This document shows, in pieces, positions 42,367-50,844 of a stretch of DNA of 59,208 bases. The DNA lies in contig NZ_QZWF01000026.1 of the NCBI RefSeq assembly GCF_004187715.1, forward strand, positions 1 to 59,208. Reading direction: 5' to 3'. Within the stretch, counting starts at the first letter, position 1, and each line of letters starts with the position of its first letter. Source of the stretch: Streptomyces sp. F001. GTDB taxonomy: Bacteria; Actinomycetota; Actinomycetes; Streptomycetales; Streptomycetaceae. Both the position numbers and the translations under genes were made by a program. The notes beneath the pieces were generated by a model that was given only the letters and a program-made list of their open reading frames with translations, had not been told where the DNA came from and ran no database searches.

Positions 42367-45300
42367 CGGGGGGTTCCTTCCGGGGCTGCGGGTACGGGGG
42401 CGTCGGTGAGGTGCAGGGACCGCAGGTAGCGGACGAGGTCGCCCACGGTGCGCAGACTGGCGAGCAGGTCCTCGACCGGCAGCTCGCCGAGTCGCGGCAG
42501 CGCGTTCTCGATGCGTGCCTTCAGCTCCATGACGCGGATCGAGTCGAAGCCCAGGTCCTCGTGCAGCCGGGAGTGGTCGTGCACATGACCCGGGTCGTGC
42601 CCGCCGACCCGGCACACCAGACGGCGCGTCAGTTCGGCGAGGGAGTCCGGCAGGTCCTCCGCCGGGGCCGGCGGGCACGGTGCACCGCGGGCCGCGCCAC
42701 TCGGCACCGCGGTGGTGTCCGCGCCAGAGGGGACGTGCGGCGCGGACAGTTCGGGAAGGCCGGGTGCGGTGCCGGCGCGCCAGGCCCGGAACGAGTCGTC
42801 GAACACATACGGCGGCAGCCGGCGCGGCACCCGGTCCGCCTCGTCGTACAGCACGTCCCACTGAGGGGCGAGCCCGGCGCACCACAGCTCGCCCAGCAGC
42901 TGCTGCGGCCGGTGGCCCGGCGCGTGCTCTCCGGGGTGCGCGGTGTGCAGGCTCGCCGGATGCCCGCCGTCCGTCGTCAGCCGGGCCAGCAGCGGGGTGA
43001 GTACGGAGCGCGGTCCGATCTCCACCACGTGGGTGACCCCGCCGGCCAGCAGGGCACCGGCGGCCTGAGCGAACCGCACCGGCGCGGTGATCTGCCGGGC
43101 CCAGTAGTCGGCGTCCATGGTCTCCTCGCCGGTCAGCTCACGGCCGTACACCGTCGAGAACACCGGGAGCAGCGGGCGCCGGGCGGGCACGTCCCGGCAC
43201 TCCGCGCGGAACTCCTCCACCACCGGCTGCATCAGCGGCGAGTGGAAGGCGTGGGAGACGGTGAGCCGCCGCGCGGCCACCTTCCGCTCGGTCAACTCAC
43301 GCTCGACCTCGGCCAGTTCGTCGAGGTCCCCGGCGATCACCGTGGCGTGCGGGCCGTTGACGGCGGCCAGACCGAGGCGCTGCCGCCCCACCAGCAGCGC
43401 CTCGGCCTCCGCGGCGTCCAGGCCCACCGCGAGCATCCCGCCGTCCTCGGGCAGCGCCTCCATCAGCGCCCCGCGCCGGGCCACCAGCCGCGCAGCGTCC
43501 GGTACGTCCAGCGCCCCGGCCACGCAGGCGGCGGCGAACTCGCCGATGCTGTGCCCGATGACGTACGACGGCCTGATCCCGGTCTCGGCGAGGGTCGCCG
43601 CCATCGCGTACCCCACCGCGAACAGCGCCGGCTGGGCGAAGCGCGCCCGGTGCAGTTCGGGATCGCCGTCGAGCACCAGGTCGCGCACCGACCGTCCGGT
43701 GTGCGGGGCGAGCTCCTTGTCGATGTCGTCGAGGTGGCGTGCGTACGCGGGGCACGACCGGTACCAGGACGCGGTCATACGAGGGTGCTGGGCGCCCTGA
43801 CCGGTGAAGGCGAACGCCACCGACCCCACCGACCGCCGCCCCGGGTCCACCCGCGGCGCCTCCTCGGCGCGCTCCGCAGCCGCGCGTAACTCCGCCACCA
43901 ACGTGGGCAGATCGCCGGCCGCCACGGCCGCCCGGTGCGGCAGCCGGGACTTGACGCGGTTGCTGGTCCAGCACAGCTGCGCCAGCTGGTTCTCCGGACG
44001 GCGGGCCAGGGCGTCGGCCTGCGCCAGCAGATTGGCGCGCAGCCGCTCGGGGGTCCGGGCGGAGACGGTGAACACCCCCGGCGCGCCGGGCCGGCCGCGG
44101 TGGACCGCGCGGGGCGCGGACGCCAGCACCGCGTGCGCGTTGCTCCCGCCCATGCCGAAGCTGCTGACCGCGGCGTGCACGGTGCCCGACGGCAGCCGCA
44201 GCGGCGACTTCAGCAGGGTCAGCCTGCGGCCGGGCAGGTCCAGCTTCGGGTTCTCCTCGTGGGCGAACCGGCTCGGCGGCACCGTGCGGTGGTGCAGGGC
44301 GAGGACGGCCTTGATCAGCCCGGCGATCCCGGCCGCGCCCTCCGCGTGCCCGAAGTTGCTCTTGACCGAGCCCAGCGCGACACTGCCGCCGCTGCGTCCG
44401 CCGGTCAGCTCGCCGAGGGCCTGCGCCTCGATGAAGTCGCCGAGCAGGGTGCCGGTGCCGTGCGCCTCGACGAACCGGATGTCGTCGGCGGTCACGCCGG
44501 CCCGCTGCCACACCGACTCGATCAGCCGTTGCTGCGCCCAGCGGTTGGGCGCGGTGATGCCGTTGCTGCGCCCGTCCTGGTTGGTGCCGGTCTCCTTCAG
44601 CACCGCGTACACCGGCTGACGGTCCGCCAGCGCGTCGCTCAGCCGGCGCAGCACCAGCACGGCCACGCCCTCGGCCCGTCCGATGCCGTCGGCCAGGGCG
44701 CTGAACGGCTTGCAGCGGCCGTCGGGCGCCGAGAGGCCGGCCTGGGCGTAGAAGATGTTGATGACCGGCGTCATGATCAGGTTGGTGCCGGCCGCCAGCG
44801 CGTAGTCCGACTCGCCCGAGCGCAGCGCGCTCATCGCGAGGTGCACGGCGACGAGGGACGAGGAGCAGGCCGTGTCCACGGCGAGGCTCGGGCCCTTGAG
44901 GTCGAGGTGGTACGAGACGCGGTTGGCGCCCATGAAGTAGCCGTTGCCGGAGCCGTAGCGGGCGGTGATCCGGTCGTAGTCGGCGAGTTGCAGATACGCC
45001 CACTCGTTCGCCATCACCCCGACGAACACACCGGTGTCGGTCCCGGCCAGGTCCTGCGGCGCGACGGCGGCGTCCTCCAGGGCCCGCCAGGAGCTCTGCA
45101 GCAGCAGCCGCTGCTGCGGGTCCATGGCCTGTGCCTCCCGCGGGGCGATCCCGAAGAAGCCGGGGTCGAAGGCGTCGGGGTCCTGGATGAAGCCGCCGCG
45201 CACGGTGTTGGTCCGGCCGGGCACCCGCTTCTCCGACGTGCTGCCGGGGGAGGACGGCACGGCGGCGTGATAGCGGTCGGCGTCCCAGCGCTGCTCGGGG

Positions 45301-45437
45301 ACCCGGCCGGTGCCGTCCCGGCCGTCCATGAGCAGCGACCAGTATTCCTGGGCGTCGCGGGCACCGGGGAAACGGCAGTCGAGGCCGACGACGGCGATGG
45401 GCTCGCGTACGGAGGTCACTGCGGTCGTTTCCGTCAT
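42363..45437 (-). CDS. Single-module PKS, KS-AT(malonyl)-ACP
   Basis: A 1024-residue type I module. The KS spans about 12-440 with Cys191 (DTACSSS), His326 (EAHGTGT) and His364. The AT spans about 540-830 with Ser630 in GHSIGEF and HAFH at 729-732, the malonyl-CoA signature. An 80-residue linker rich in Ala and Pro leads to the ACP (about 930-1010) with DLGFDSIRVM, Ser966. There is no reductive domain or thioesterase, so one round of extension yields a 3-ketoacyl-ACP. The fatty starter should come from the FAAL through the free ACP at 45434. Overlapping starts and stops join it to the KASIII and ACP genes. Confidence 0.93.
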   Translation of the reverse strand: MTETTAVTSVREPIAVVGLDCRFPGARDAQEYWSLLMDGRDGTGRVPEQRWDADRYHAAVPSSPGSTSEKRVPGRTNTVRGGFIQDPDAFDPGFFGIAPREAQAMDPQQRLLLQSSWRALEDAAVAPQDLAGTDTGVFVGVMANEWAYLQLADYDRITARYGSGNGYFMGANRVSYHLDLKGPSLAVDTACSSSLVAVHLAMSALRSGESDYALAAGTNLIMTPVINIFYAQAGLSAPDGRCKPFSALADGIGRAEGVAVLVLRRLSDALADRQPVYAVLKETGTNQDGRSNGITAPNRWAQQRLIESVWQRAGVTADDIRFVEAHGTGTLLGDFIEAQALGELTGGRSGGSVALGSVKSNFGHAEGAAGIAGLIKAVLALHHRTVPPSRFAHEENPKLDLPGRRLTLLKSPLRLPSGTVHAAVSSFGMGGSNAHAVLASAPRAVHRGRPGAPGVFTVSARTPERLRANLLAQADALARRPENQLAQLCWTSNRVKSRLPHRAAVAAGDLPTLVAELRAAAERAEEAPRVDPGRRSVGSVAFAFTGQGAQHPRMTASWYRSCPAYARHLDDIDKELAPHTGRSVRDLVLDGDPELHRARFAQPALFAVGYAMAATLAETGIRPSYVIGHSIGEFAAACVAGALDVPDAARLVARRGALMEALPEDGGMLAVGLDAAEAEALLVGRQRLGLAAVNGPHATVIAGDLDELAEVERELTERKVAARRLTVSHAFHSPLMQPVVEEFRAECRDVPARRPLLPVFSTVYGRELTGEETMDADYWARQITAPVRFAQAAGALLAGGVTHVVEIGPRSVLTPLLARLTTDGGHPASLHTAHPGEHAPGHRPQQLLGELWCAGLAPQWDVLYDEADRVPRRLPPYVFDDSFRAWRAGTAPGLPELSAPHVPSGADTTAVPSGAARGAPCPPAPAEDLPDSLAELTRRLVCRVGGHDPGHVHDHSRLHEDLGFDSIRVMELKARIENALPRLGELPVEDLLASLRTVGDLVRYLRSLHLTDAPVPAAPEGTPR

Positions 45438-45742
45438 CGCGTGTCCTTGGCGGCCAGCTGCTCGGCCAGGTGGTCGCCGATCGCGTGCACCGTCGGGAAG
45501 TCGTACGCGATCGTCGGGGAGACGGCGATCCGGAACCGCTCCTCGATCTCGCCGCAGATGCTGATCGCCGCGACCGAGTCGATGCCGTAGTCGGCGAGCG
45601 GGGTGTCCGGGTCGATCTCGTCGGGGGACCTGTGCAGATGGAAGGCGACGCGTTCGGCCAGCCACACTTCCAGGCCGGGCGCGTGGTCCGGGTGCAGGGG
45701 GTGTTCCACAGGGGCGGTACGGGTGTCGTGGGCAATGCTCAT
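45434..45742 (-). CDS. Acyl carrier protein, FAAL partner
   Basis: A 102-residue ACP with a 20-residue polar N-terminal extension, then a four-helix carrier with DYGIDSVAAI (Ser about residue 56) and TVHAIGDHLAEQL. It lies 28 bases after the FAAL gene and overlaps the PKS start by ATGA, so it most likely receives the fatty acyl group from acyl-AMP and hands it to the KS. It is clearly distinct from the WDS-type ACP beside FkbH, giving the pathway one carrier per building block. Confidence 0.9.
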   Translation of the reverse strand: MSIAHDTRTAPVEHPLHPDHAPGLEVWLAERVAFHLHRSPDEIDPDTPLADYGIDSVAAISICGEIEERFRIAVSPTIAYDFPTVHAIGDHLAEQLAAKDTR

Positions 45743-45770
45743 GGCGTACGTCTCTCTCCGGATCGCGGGG

Positions 45771-47585
45771 TCAGGGACGAGGGGACGCGGCCGCCGGCTC
45801 GGGCGTCACGTCGGTCGCGGGAAGCAGGTCGGCGACCGGGCGCTGCAGGCGCTGGTGCAGCACCGGCAGCGCACCGTCGAGGAAGAGCTGCCGCATGAGC
45901 GTGCGCTGTGTCTTGCCGCTGGTGGTCTTGCGGATCACCCCCTGTTGCACCAGCACCACGCTCACGCCGGCCAGCTGGAACCGCCGGCTGAGCAACGCCT
46001 GGACGGCCGCGGCCAGTTGGGGCAGGTCGTCCTCGGCGGCGGCACGGGCACGCAGCTCCTGCACCACGACCACGTGCGAACGGCCGTCGGCCCGGCCGGT
46101 CACGGTGAACACGGCGCCGCCGCCGCGCCGGAACGCCTCACCCGAGTCCTGGATCGCCTGCTCGATGTCCTGCGGGTAGAGGTTGCGGCCGTGCTGGATG
46201 AGCATCTCCTTGATGCGGCCGGTGACGTAGAGCTCCCCGTCGAGCAGGGCGCCGAGGTCGCCGGTGCGGAAGTACCCGCTGCGGCCGTCCGCCGTCTCGG
46301 CCCGGAAGGTCTGCGCGGTCAGTTCGGGCCGGTTCCAGTAGCCGGCGGCCACCGACGGGCCGCGCAGCCAGATCTCGCCGACCCGCCCGTCGGGCAGCAC
46401 CTCCAGGCTCACCGGGTCCACGATCAGCGCCTCGGTGTCCGTCGGCCGGCCGCAGCCCACGAGGATGCGGCCCGCCCGGTCGCTGCGCGCGGGCCGCAGC
46501 TCGTCCCGCTCCAACGCATGGGCGTCGACGGTGAGTTCCAGGTGCGGCGCCTCGGTGTCGCCGCTGGAGACCAGCAGGGTGTTCTCGGCCAGCCCGTAGG
46601 AGGGCAGCACGACCTCGGGGCGCAGCCCGTGCCCGGCGAAGCGCTGCACGAACGCGCGCAGGGTCCCGGCACGCACCGGCTCGGCCCCGTTCAGCGCCAC
46701 CCGCAGGGTGGAGAGGTCGAGGCCGGCGGACTGCTCCTCGGTGACCCGGCGGACGCACAGGTCGTAGCCGAAGTCGGGGGAGGCGGTGCCCTCCACCCGG
46801 TAGTCATGGATCATGCGCAGCCAGCGGTGGGGCTGTTTGATGAAGGAGACCGGCGACATCTGCACGCTGGTCCCGCCGACCCACAGCGGCTGCAGCGTCA
46901 TGCCGATCAGCCCCATGTCGTGGTAGAGCGGTAGCCAGCTGCCGGTCACCACGCCGTCCGGGGTGCGCATGGCCGTGCGGATGGCCTCCTCGTTGGCGGC
47001 GAGATTGGCGTGCGTGACCATGACGCCCTTGGGCTCGCTGGTGGAGCCGGAGCTGTACTGCAGGAAGGCCACGTCGGTGTCGCGCACCGCGGGCGGGACC
47101 CACAGGCCGGCGTCCACGCCCGCGTCGTCCTGCGCGCCGGTCGACAGGCACACCACGTCCGGGATTCCGGTGGCGGTCAGCCAGGCGCCGATGGCCTGCC
47201 GGTACTCGGGGAGCGTCAGCACGGCCCCCACCTCGGCGTCCCGCAGGATGCTGCTGACCCGGGCCAGCCGTTCGCCGGGCTCGTCGGGCAGCGGCGCCGG
47301 GATCGCCGTACGCCCGGCGTAGAAGCAGCCGATGAACGCCGTGACGAAGTCCAGGGTCGGCGGGTAGAGCAGCAGGACCGGACGCGTCGGATCGCCCTTG
47401 GCGGCCTCGCGCAGCCGGGTGGCCACCACGCGGGCCCGCCGGTCCAGTTCGGCGTAGCCGATCTCCTCCGGCCGCATGTCCGGGCCGTCCTCGTGCAGGT
47501 ACACGAACGCGGTGCGTTCGGGGTGACGGTGCACGCCGTCGCGTACGGCGTCCGTCAGCGTTCGGTGCTGAAGCTGGTGCGGCAC
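45771..47585 (-). CDS. Fatty acyl-AMP ligase (tetronate-type cluster)
   Basis: A 604-residue FAAL. The P-loop is QYSSGSTSEPKGVMVTHANL (Tyr177 on), followed by SWLPLYHDMGLIG (217-229); the C-terminal Lys558 lies in RKTTSGKTQR. It activates a fatty acid as acyl-AMP for transfer to the adjacent ACP. GTG 47585 was chosen as start: GAAAGGA stands just upstream, and the earlier frame to 47831 is unlike the family. The last 25 residues are Pro/Ala-rich. It heads the minus-strand operon and is divergent from the PPTase gene. Compared with the FAAL at 7989 it has the ordinary STxxPKG loop, so the two are not recent duplicates. Confidence 0.92.
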   Translation of the reverse strand: MPHQLQHRTLTDAVRDGVHRHPERTAFVYLHEDGPDMRPEEIGYAELDRRARVVATRLREAAKGDPTRPVLLLYPPTLDFVTAFIGCFYAGRTAIPAPLPDEPGERLARVSSILRDAEVGAVLTLPEYRQAIGAWLTATGIPDVVCLSTGAQDDAGVDAGLWVPPAVRDTDVAFLQYSSGSTSEPKGVMVTHANLAANEEAIRTAMRTPDGVVTGSWLPLYHDMGLIGMTLQPLWVGGTSVQMSPVSFIKQPHRWLRMIHDYRVEGTASPDFGYDLCVRRVTEEQSAGLDLSTLRVALNGAEPVRAGTLRAFVQRFAGHGLRPEVVLPSYGLAENTLLVSSGDTEAPHLELTVDAHALERDELRPARSDRAGRILVGCGRPTDTEALIVDPVSLEVLPDGRVGEIWLRGPSVAAGYWNRPELTAQTFRAETADGRSGYFRTGDLGALLDGELYVTGRIKEMLIQHGRNLYPQDIEQAIQDSGEAFRRGGGAVFTVTGRADGRSHVVVVQELRARAAAEDDLPQLAAAVQALLSRRFQLAGVSVVLVQQGVIRKTTSGKTQRTLMRQLFLDGALPVLHQRLQRPVADLLPATDVTPEPAAASPRP

Positions 47586-47820
47586 TGGCTGTCCTTTCGC
47601 GGTCGGTGACCGGTGCGGGATGAGACCTCCGGGCGGCACCGGGTGCCATCCGTGCGGCCAGGCTTTAGGCGCCGTGAAAAGGCGACGTAAAGCGAAAATT
47701 GGTGCGCACGTCATGGCTGCGGGGTTGGGCGGACGGCAGGCCCACCGGCCGGTACAACGGTGTGTGTACGGAAGGGCACGATCCGTGCCGGCATGCGGTG
47801 CCTGCGGAGAGGAGTTCGTC

Positions 47821-48546
47821 ATGGCGCCCATCGGACTGACACCGGGGAACGATGCGTCGGGTGCGGTGCAGGAGACTGCGCTGAGGGACGGGTTCGTGGT
47901 CTGCCACGGCCGGTTGGGCGACTGGGCGCGGGCGGCCGCAGGGCCGTCCGCGCCCGGCCTGCTCGGCGCCGACTGGCCCCGCTATCTGGCGACGCGGGAA
48001 CCCGCCGCACGGGCGCGGCTGTTGGGTTCCCGGCTGTTGCTGCGCCGCGCGGTGGCCGCCGTGTCCGGCGTGGCACCGGACCGGGTCCGGCTGGGGCGCG
48101 ACGGGTGGGGCCGGCCGGTGGTGCACGAGCCCGCGGGGCTGGACGCGGGCATCAGCCACACGGCCGGGGTGCTGGTGGTCGGAGTGGCCCTGGGCCGCCG
48201 GATCGGCGTGGACGTGGAGGCCCGGCAGCGCCCGCTGCTGGCGCCCGGGCTCGCCGAGCGGTTCTGCCACGCGGAGGAGCTTGCGGAGCTGCGCGAACTG
48301 CCCTCCGGTGAGCGCAACGCCCGGCTCGTGCGCCTGTGGACGCTGAAGGAGGCGTACGCGAAGGCGCTCGGCGTGGGCCTCGCGTACGACTTCAGGCTGC
48401 TGCGTCCGCGGCCCGAACCCCACGGCGAGGGCTGGGTTCTGGGCCGGATCTCGGCCGAGTGGCGGCTGCGCTGCGACGGTGTCGAGCGGTTCCTCGTCGC
48501 CAGTGCGCTGGGGCCGCAGAGGCAAGCGCAGCAAACGAGTCAATGA
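47821..48546 (+). CDS. Sfp-type 4'-phosphopantetheinyl transferase
   Basis: A 241-residue PPTase of the Sfp/Gsp class. It attaches the phosphopantetheine arm from CoA to carrier proteins. The central motifs are HTAGVLVVGVALGRRIGVDV with the metal-binding Asp and Glu (VDVEAR), then ERFCHAEELAEL and VRLWTLKEAYAKALG. ATG 47821 follows GGAGAGGAG. It is divergent from the FAAL operon across a 235-bp region and could activate all carriers of both clusters, as Sfp-type enzymes tend to be broad. The C-terminus is a short Gln-rich tail. Confidence 0.9.
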   Translation: MAPIGLTPGNDASGAVQETALRDGFVVCHGRLGDWARAAAGPSAPGLLGADWPRYLATREPAARARLLGSRLLLRRAVAAVSGVAPDRVRLGRDGWGRPVVHEPAGLDAGISHTAGVLVVGVALGRRIGVDVEARQRPLLAPGLAERFCHAEELAELRELPSGERNARLVRLWTLKEAYAKALGVGLAYDFRLLRPRPEPHGEGWVLGRISAEWRLRCDGVERFLVASALGPQRQAQQTSQ

Positions 48547-48560
48547 TGAGCGCAGCAATT

Positions 48561-48614
48561 GAGTCAATGCTGTATCGATACACCATTGACTCGATTGACC
48601 GTCAGGTCTAGCGT
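48561..48614 (+). promoter_or_regulatory. TetR promoter with overlapping 32-bp palindromic operator
   Basis: Arms GAGTCAATG (48561-48569) and CATTGACTC (48584-48592) surround a perfect inner palindrome TGTATCGATACA (48571-48582), so the whole 32 bp is symmetric except for one pair. A sigma-70-like promoter overlaps it: -35 TTGACT (48586-48591), 17-base spacer, -10 TAGCGT (48609-48614). Binding would block the -35 box. The TetR start lies about 50 bases further, after GGAGG. Confidence 0.7.
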
Positions 48615-48665
48615 CGAACTCACAGCTGGGAAAGGGCAGTCGGCTCACCATCCCACGGAGGTCCG

Positions 48666-49343
48666 ATGCGCAAGCCGCCCCACGTCCGACAGCCGGCGGC
48701 CGCACCGGTGCGCACTCCCCGCGGCGGTCGTCAGCGTGACCCCGCCGCCGACCGGGCGATCCTGGACAGCACACTGAGCCTGCTCGGCGAGGGATGCAGC
48801 TTCGGCGACCTGTCCATGGACCTGGTCGCCCAGCGGGCCGGCGTCGCCCGCGCGACCATCTACCGCCGCTGGCGCAACAAGGAAGAGCTGGTGCTGGCCG
48901 CGCTGGGCACCCTCGACCTGCCCGTGCCGCAGCTGGACGGACTGACCCTGCGGGACAAGCTGGTGACGCTCGTCGACCAGCTGCGCCACCGCGGCCAGGA
49001 CACCCAGCTGCACCGGCTGATCGGCAGCCTCCTCGGTGAGGCGGTACGCCGCCCGCACCTGGTCGAACGGTTCGAGGACACCGTCGTCGCGGCGCGGCGC
49101 GAGGCCCTGGTCGAGGCCCTGCGGGAGGGCATCGACAGCGGCGAACTGCGCGCCGGCCTCGACCTGGACGACGCCGTCGAGATCCTCACCGGACCGATGG
49201 CCGCCCGCCTGATCCTGCGGCAACGCCCCGTGGAATCCGCGGCGTTCGCCGAGTCGATCGTCGACACGTTCCTGAACGGAACCCGCGCGAACCGTGCCGG
49301 GCCGGGACCCGGCACGGCACCGGAGCACCTGCCGCCACCGTAA
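48666..49343 (+). CDS. TetR-family regulator of the biosynthetic cluster
   Basis: A 225-residue TetR protein. After an arginine-rich N-terminal stretch the helix-turn-helix occupies about 28-75, with SFGDLSMDLVAQRAGVARAT and IYRRWRNKEELVLAAL. A TetR_C_16-like ligand domain follows. Its own promoter carries a palindromic operator, so autorepression is expected. The hydrolase gene starts 12 bases downstream and is presumably co-transcribed, ending at a clear terminator. The Gly/Pro-rich tail of about 20 residues is likely disordered. Confidence 0.88.
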   Translation: MRKPPHVRQPAAAPVRTPRGGRQRDPAADRAILDSTLSLLGEGCSFGDLSMDLVAQRAGVARATIYRRWRNKEELVLAALGTLDLPVPQLDGLTLRDKLVTLVDQLRHRGQDTQLHRLIGSLLGEAVRRPHLVERFEDTVVAARREALVEALREGIDSGELRAGLDLDDAVEILTGPMAARLILRQRPVESAAFAESIVDTFLNGTRANRAGPGPGTAPEHLPPP

Positions 49344-49355
49344 GGAGCCGCTGCC

Positions 49356-50570
49356 ATGAAGTTCCTCTTCGACGACCCAGCCTTCGACTACCAGGCCCTG
49401 CGCACCGCTGGTTACGCCGACTACGGCGGTGCGCAGCTCGGCGAGGTCGTCTCGGTCGCCGCCCGGATCCCCGACGGCGACACCGAGGCGTGGCGCAGGG
49501 AGTGGGCCCAGCTCGCCGAACGCGTGCACCGCCTGGGCACCACGGCCCTCGACGAGGGCCGCTGCGTCGATGCCCGTGCCGCACTGCTGCGGGCGCACAA
49601 CTACTACCGCACCGCCGAGTTCTTCCAGCGCGACGACCCACAGGACACGGAGGCCCTGCGGTTGATGCGGCTGTCCCGGGCGACCTTCGCCGACGCCGCC
49701 GAACTCATGGAGCGGCCACCGCAGTTCGTCCGCATCCCCTACGAGGACACCTCGCTGCCCGGCTACCTCTACCGAGGGGAGGAAACCGGCGAGCCCCGGC
49801 CCATGGTCGTCCATCACGGCGGCATCGACTCCACGCTCGAGGAGGGCTGGTTCTTCGTCGCCGCGGCCGCCCTTGCCCGCGGCTACGACTGCCTGTGCTT
49901 CGAAGGCCCGGGGCAGGGTTCCGTGCTGCGCGAGCAGGGGCTGGTCTTCCGGCCGGACTGGGAGCAGGTGGTCACCCCGGTCGTGGACTACGCGCAGGAC
50001 CTGCCCGGTGTGGACCCCGACCGCGTGGTGCTGGTCGGCACCAGCCTCGGGGGGCTGCTCGCCGTGCGGGCCGCAGCGTTCGAGCACCGGCTGGCCGGAT
50101 GCGTCGCCCATGATGCCGTCTGGCAGCTGGGCGACGTCGTGGCGTTGCCTCCGTTCGTCCTGGAGTGGGTCGAGCAGGGCTGCGACGACTTCGCCGACCC
50201 GGTGATGTGGGGCATCGCCGCCCAGCAGACCTTCACCCGCTGGCTGCTGCGGCAGGCGCTGTGGACCTTCGGCGCGGACACCCCGTCCCAACTGCTGCGT
50301 ACGCTGCCCGCGTTCGGCCTGTCCGAGGTGATCGGACAGGTGCGGTGCCCGGTGCTCGTCCTGGACGCGGAGGAGGACATGTTCTTCGCCGGTCTCGAGC
50401 ACGCGAAGAAGGTGTACACGGGCCTGAACTCGCCCAAGACGCTGTACGTCTTCACCGCGGACGAGGGCGGCGGGGCGCACTGCCACTCCGGCGCCATGCG
50501 CCTCTACCACGAACAGCTGTTCACCTGGCTGGGCCAGACCCTCGGGGAGGGCCGGCCGGTAGCGGCGTGA
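49356..50570 (+). CDS. Alpha/beta hydrolase (dihydropseudooxynicotine-hydrolase-like)
   Basis: A 404-residue hydrolase with a helical cap of about 120 residues and a core starting at RPMVVHHGGIDSTLEEGWFF. The catalytic Ser is Ser230 in LVGTSLGGLLAV; probable acid and base lie in LDAEEDMFF and GGGAHCHSG. Similar proteins cleave C-C or ester bonds (2,6-dihydropseudooxynicotine hydrolase, FrsA-like esterases). It is co-transcribed with TetR, from which a role in processing or detoxifying the compound TetR senses can be inferred. The gene starts with the same 18 bases as the leader ORF at 31499. Confidence 0.8.
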   Translation: MKFLFDDPAFDYQALRTAGYADYGGAQLGEVVSVAARIPDGDTEAWRREWAQLAERVHRLGTTALDEGRCVDARAALLRAHNYYRTAEFFQRDDPQDTEALRLMRLSRATFADAAELMERPPQFVRIPYEDTSLPGYLYRGEETGEPRPMVVHHGGIDSTLEEGWFFVAAAALARGYDCLCFEGPGQGSVLREQGLVFRPDWEQVVTPVVDYAQDLPGVDPDRVVLVGTSLGGLLAVRAAAFEHRLAGCVAHDAVWQLGDVVALPPFVLEWVEQGCDDFADPVMWGIAAQQTFTRWLLRQALWTFGADTPSQLLRTLPAFGLSEVIGQVRCPVLVLDAEEDMFFAGLEHAKKVYTGLNSPKTLYVFTADEGGGAHCHSGAMRLYHEQLFTWLGQTLGEGRPVAA

Positions 50571-50588
50571 CCGGTACGCGAAGCCACC

Positions 50589-50621
50589 AGCCCGGCCCGC
50601 TCCCCGCGGGCCGGGCTGTTT
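50589..50621 (+). terminator. Intrinsic terminator after the TetR-hydrolase unit
   Basis: Arms AGCCCGGCCCGC (50589-50600) and GCGGGCCGGGCT (50606-50617) pair perfectly over 12 bp around a TCCCC loop, followed by GTTTG. It lies 19 bases beyond the hydrolase stop. Confidence 0.85.
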
Positions 50622-50844
50622 GATTGAACGGTGACTCATTTGTTTACGGCCAGGGAGTGTCAGAACCGGGCCAGTTCTGCTCGGATTAATAAGTGTGTAA
50701 CGGGTAGGGCCTGGTATCGGTGGGCGAGCTGGCATAGGCTTCCCGAGAAAGAAGATACTTTCGAGTAACAGGCGTCCCAGGACCTCGGGACGGACGGGGG
50801 AGCCGGTTTTAGTTGAATGCGTTCCGCGCATTCGGGGGGTTGCC

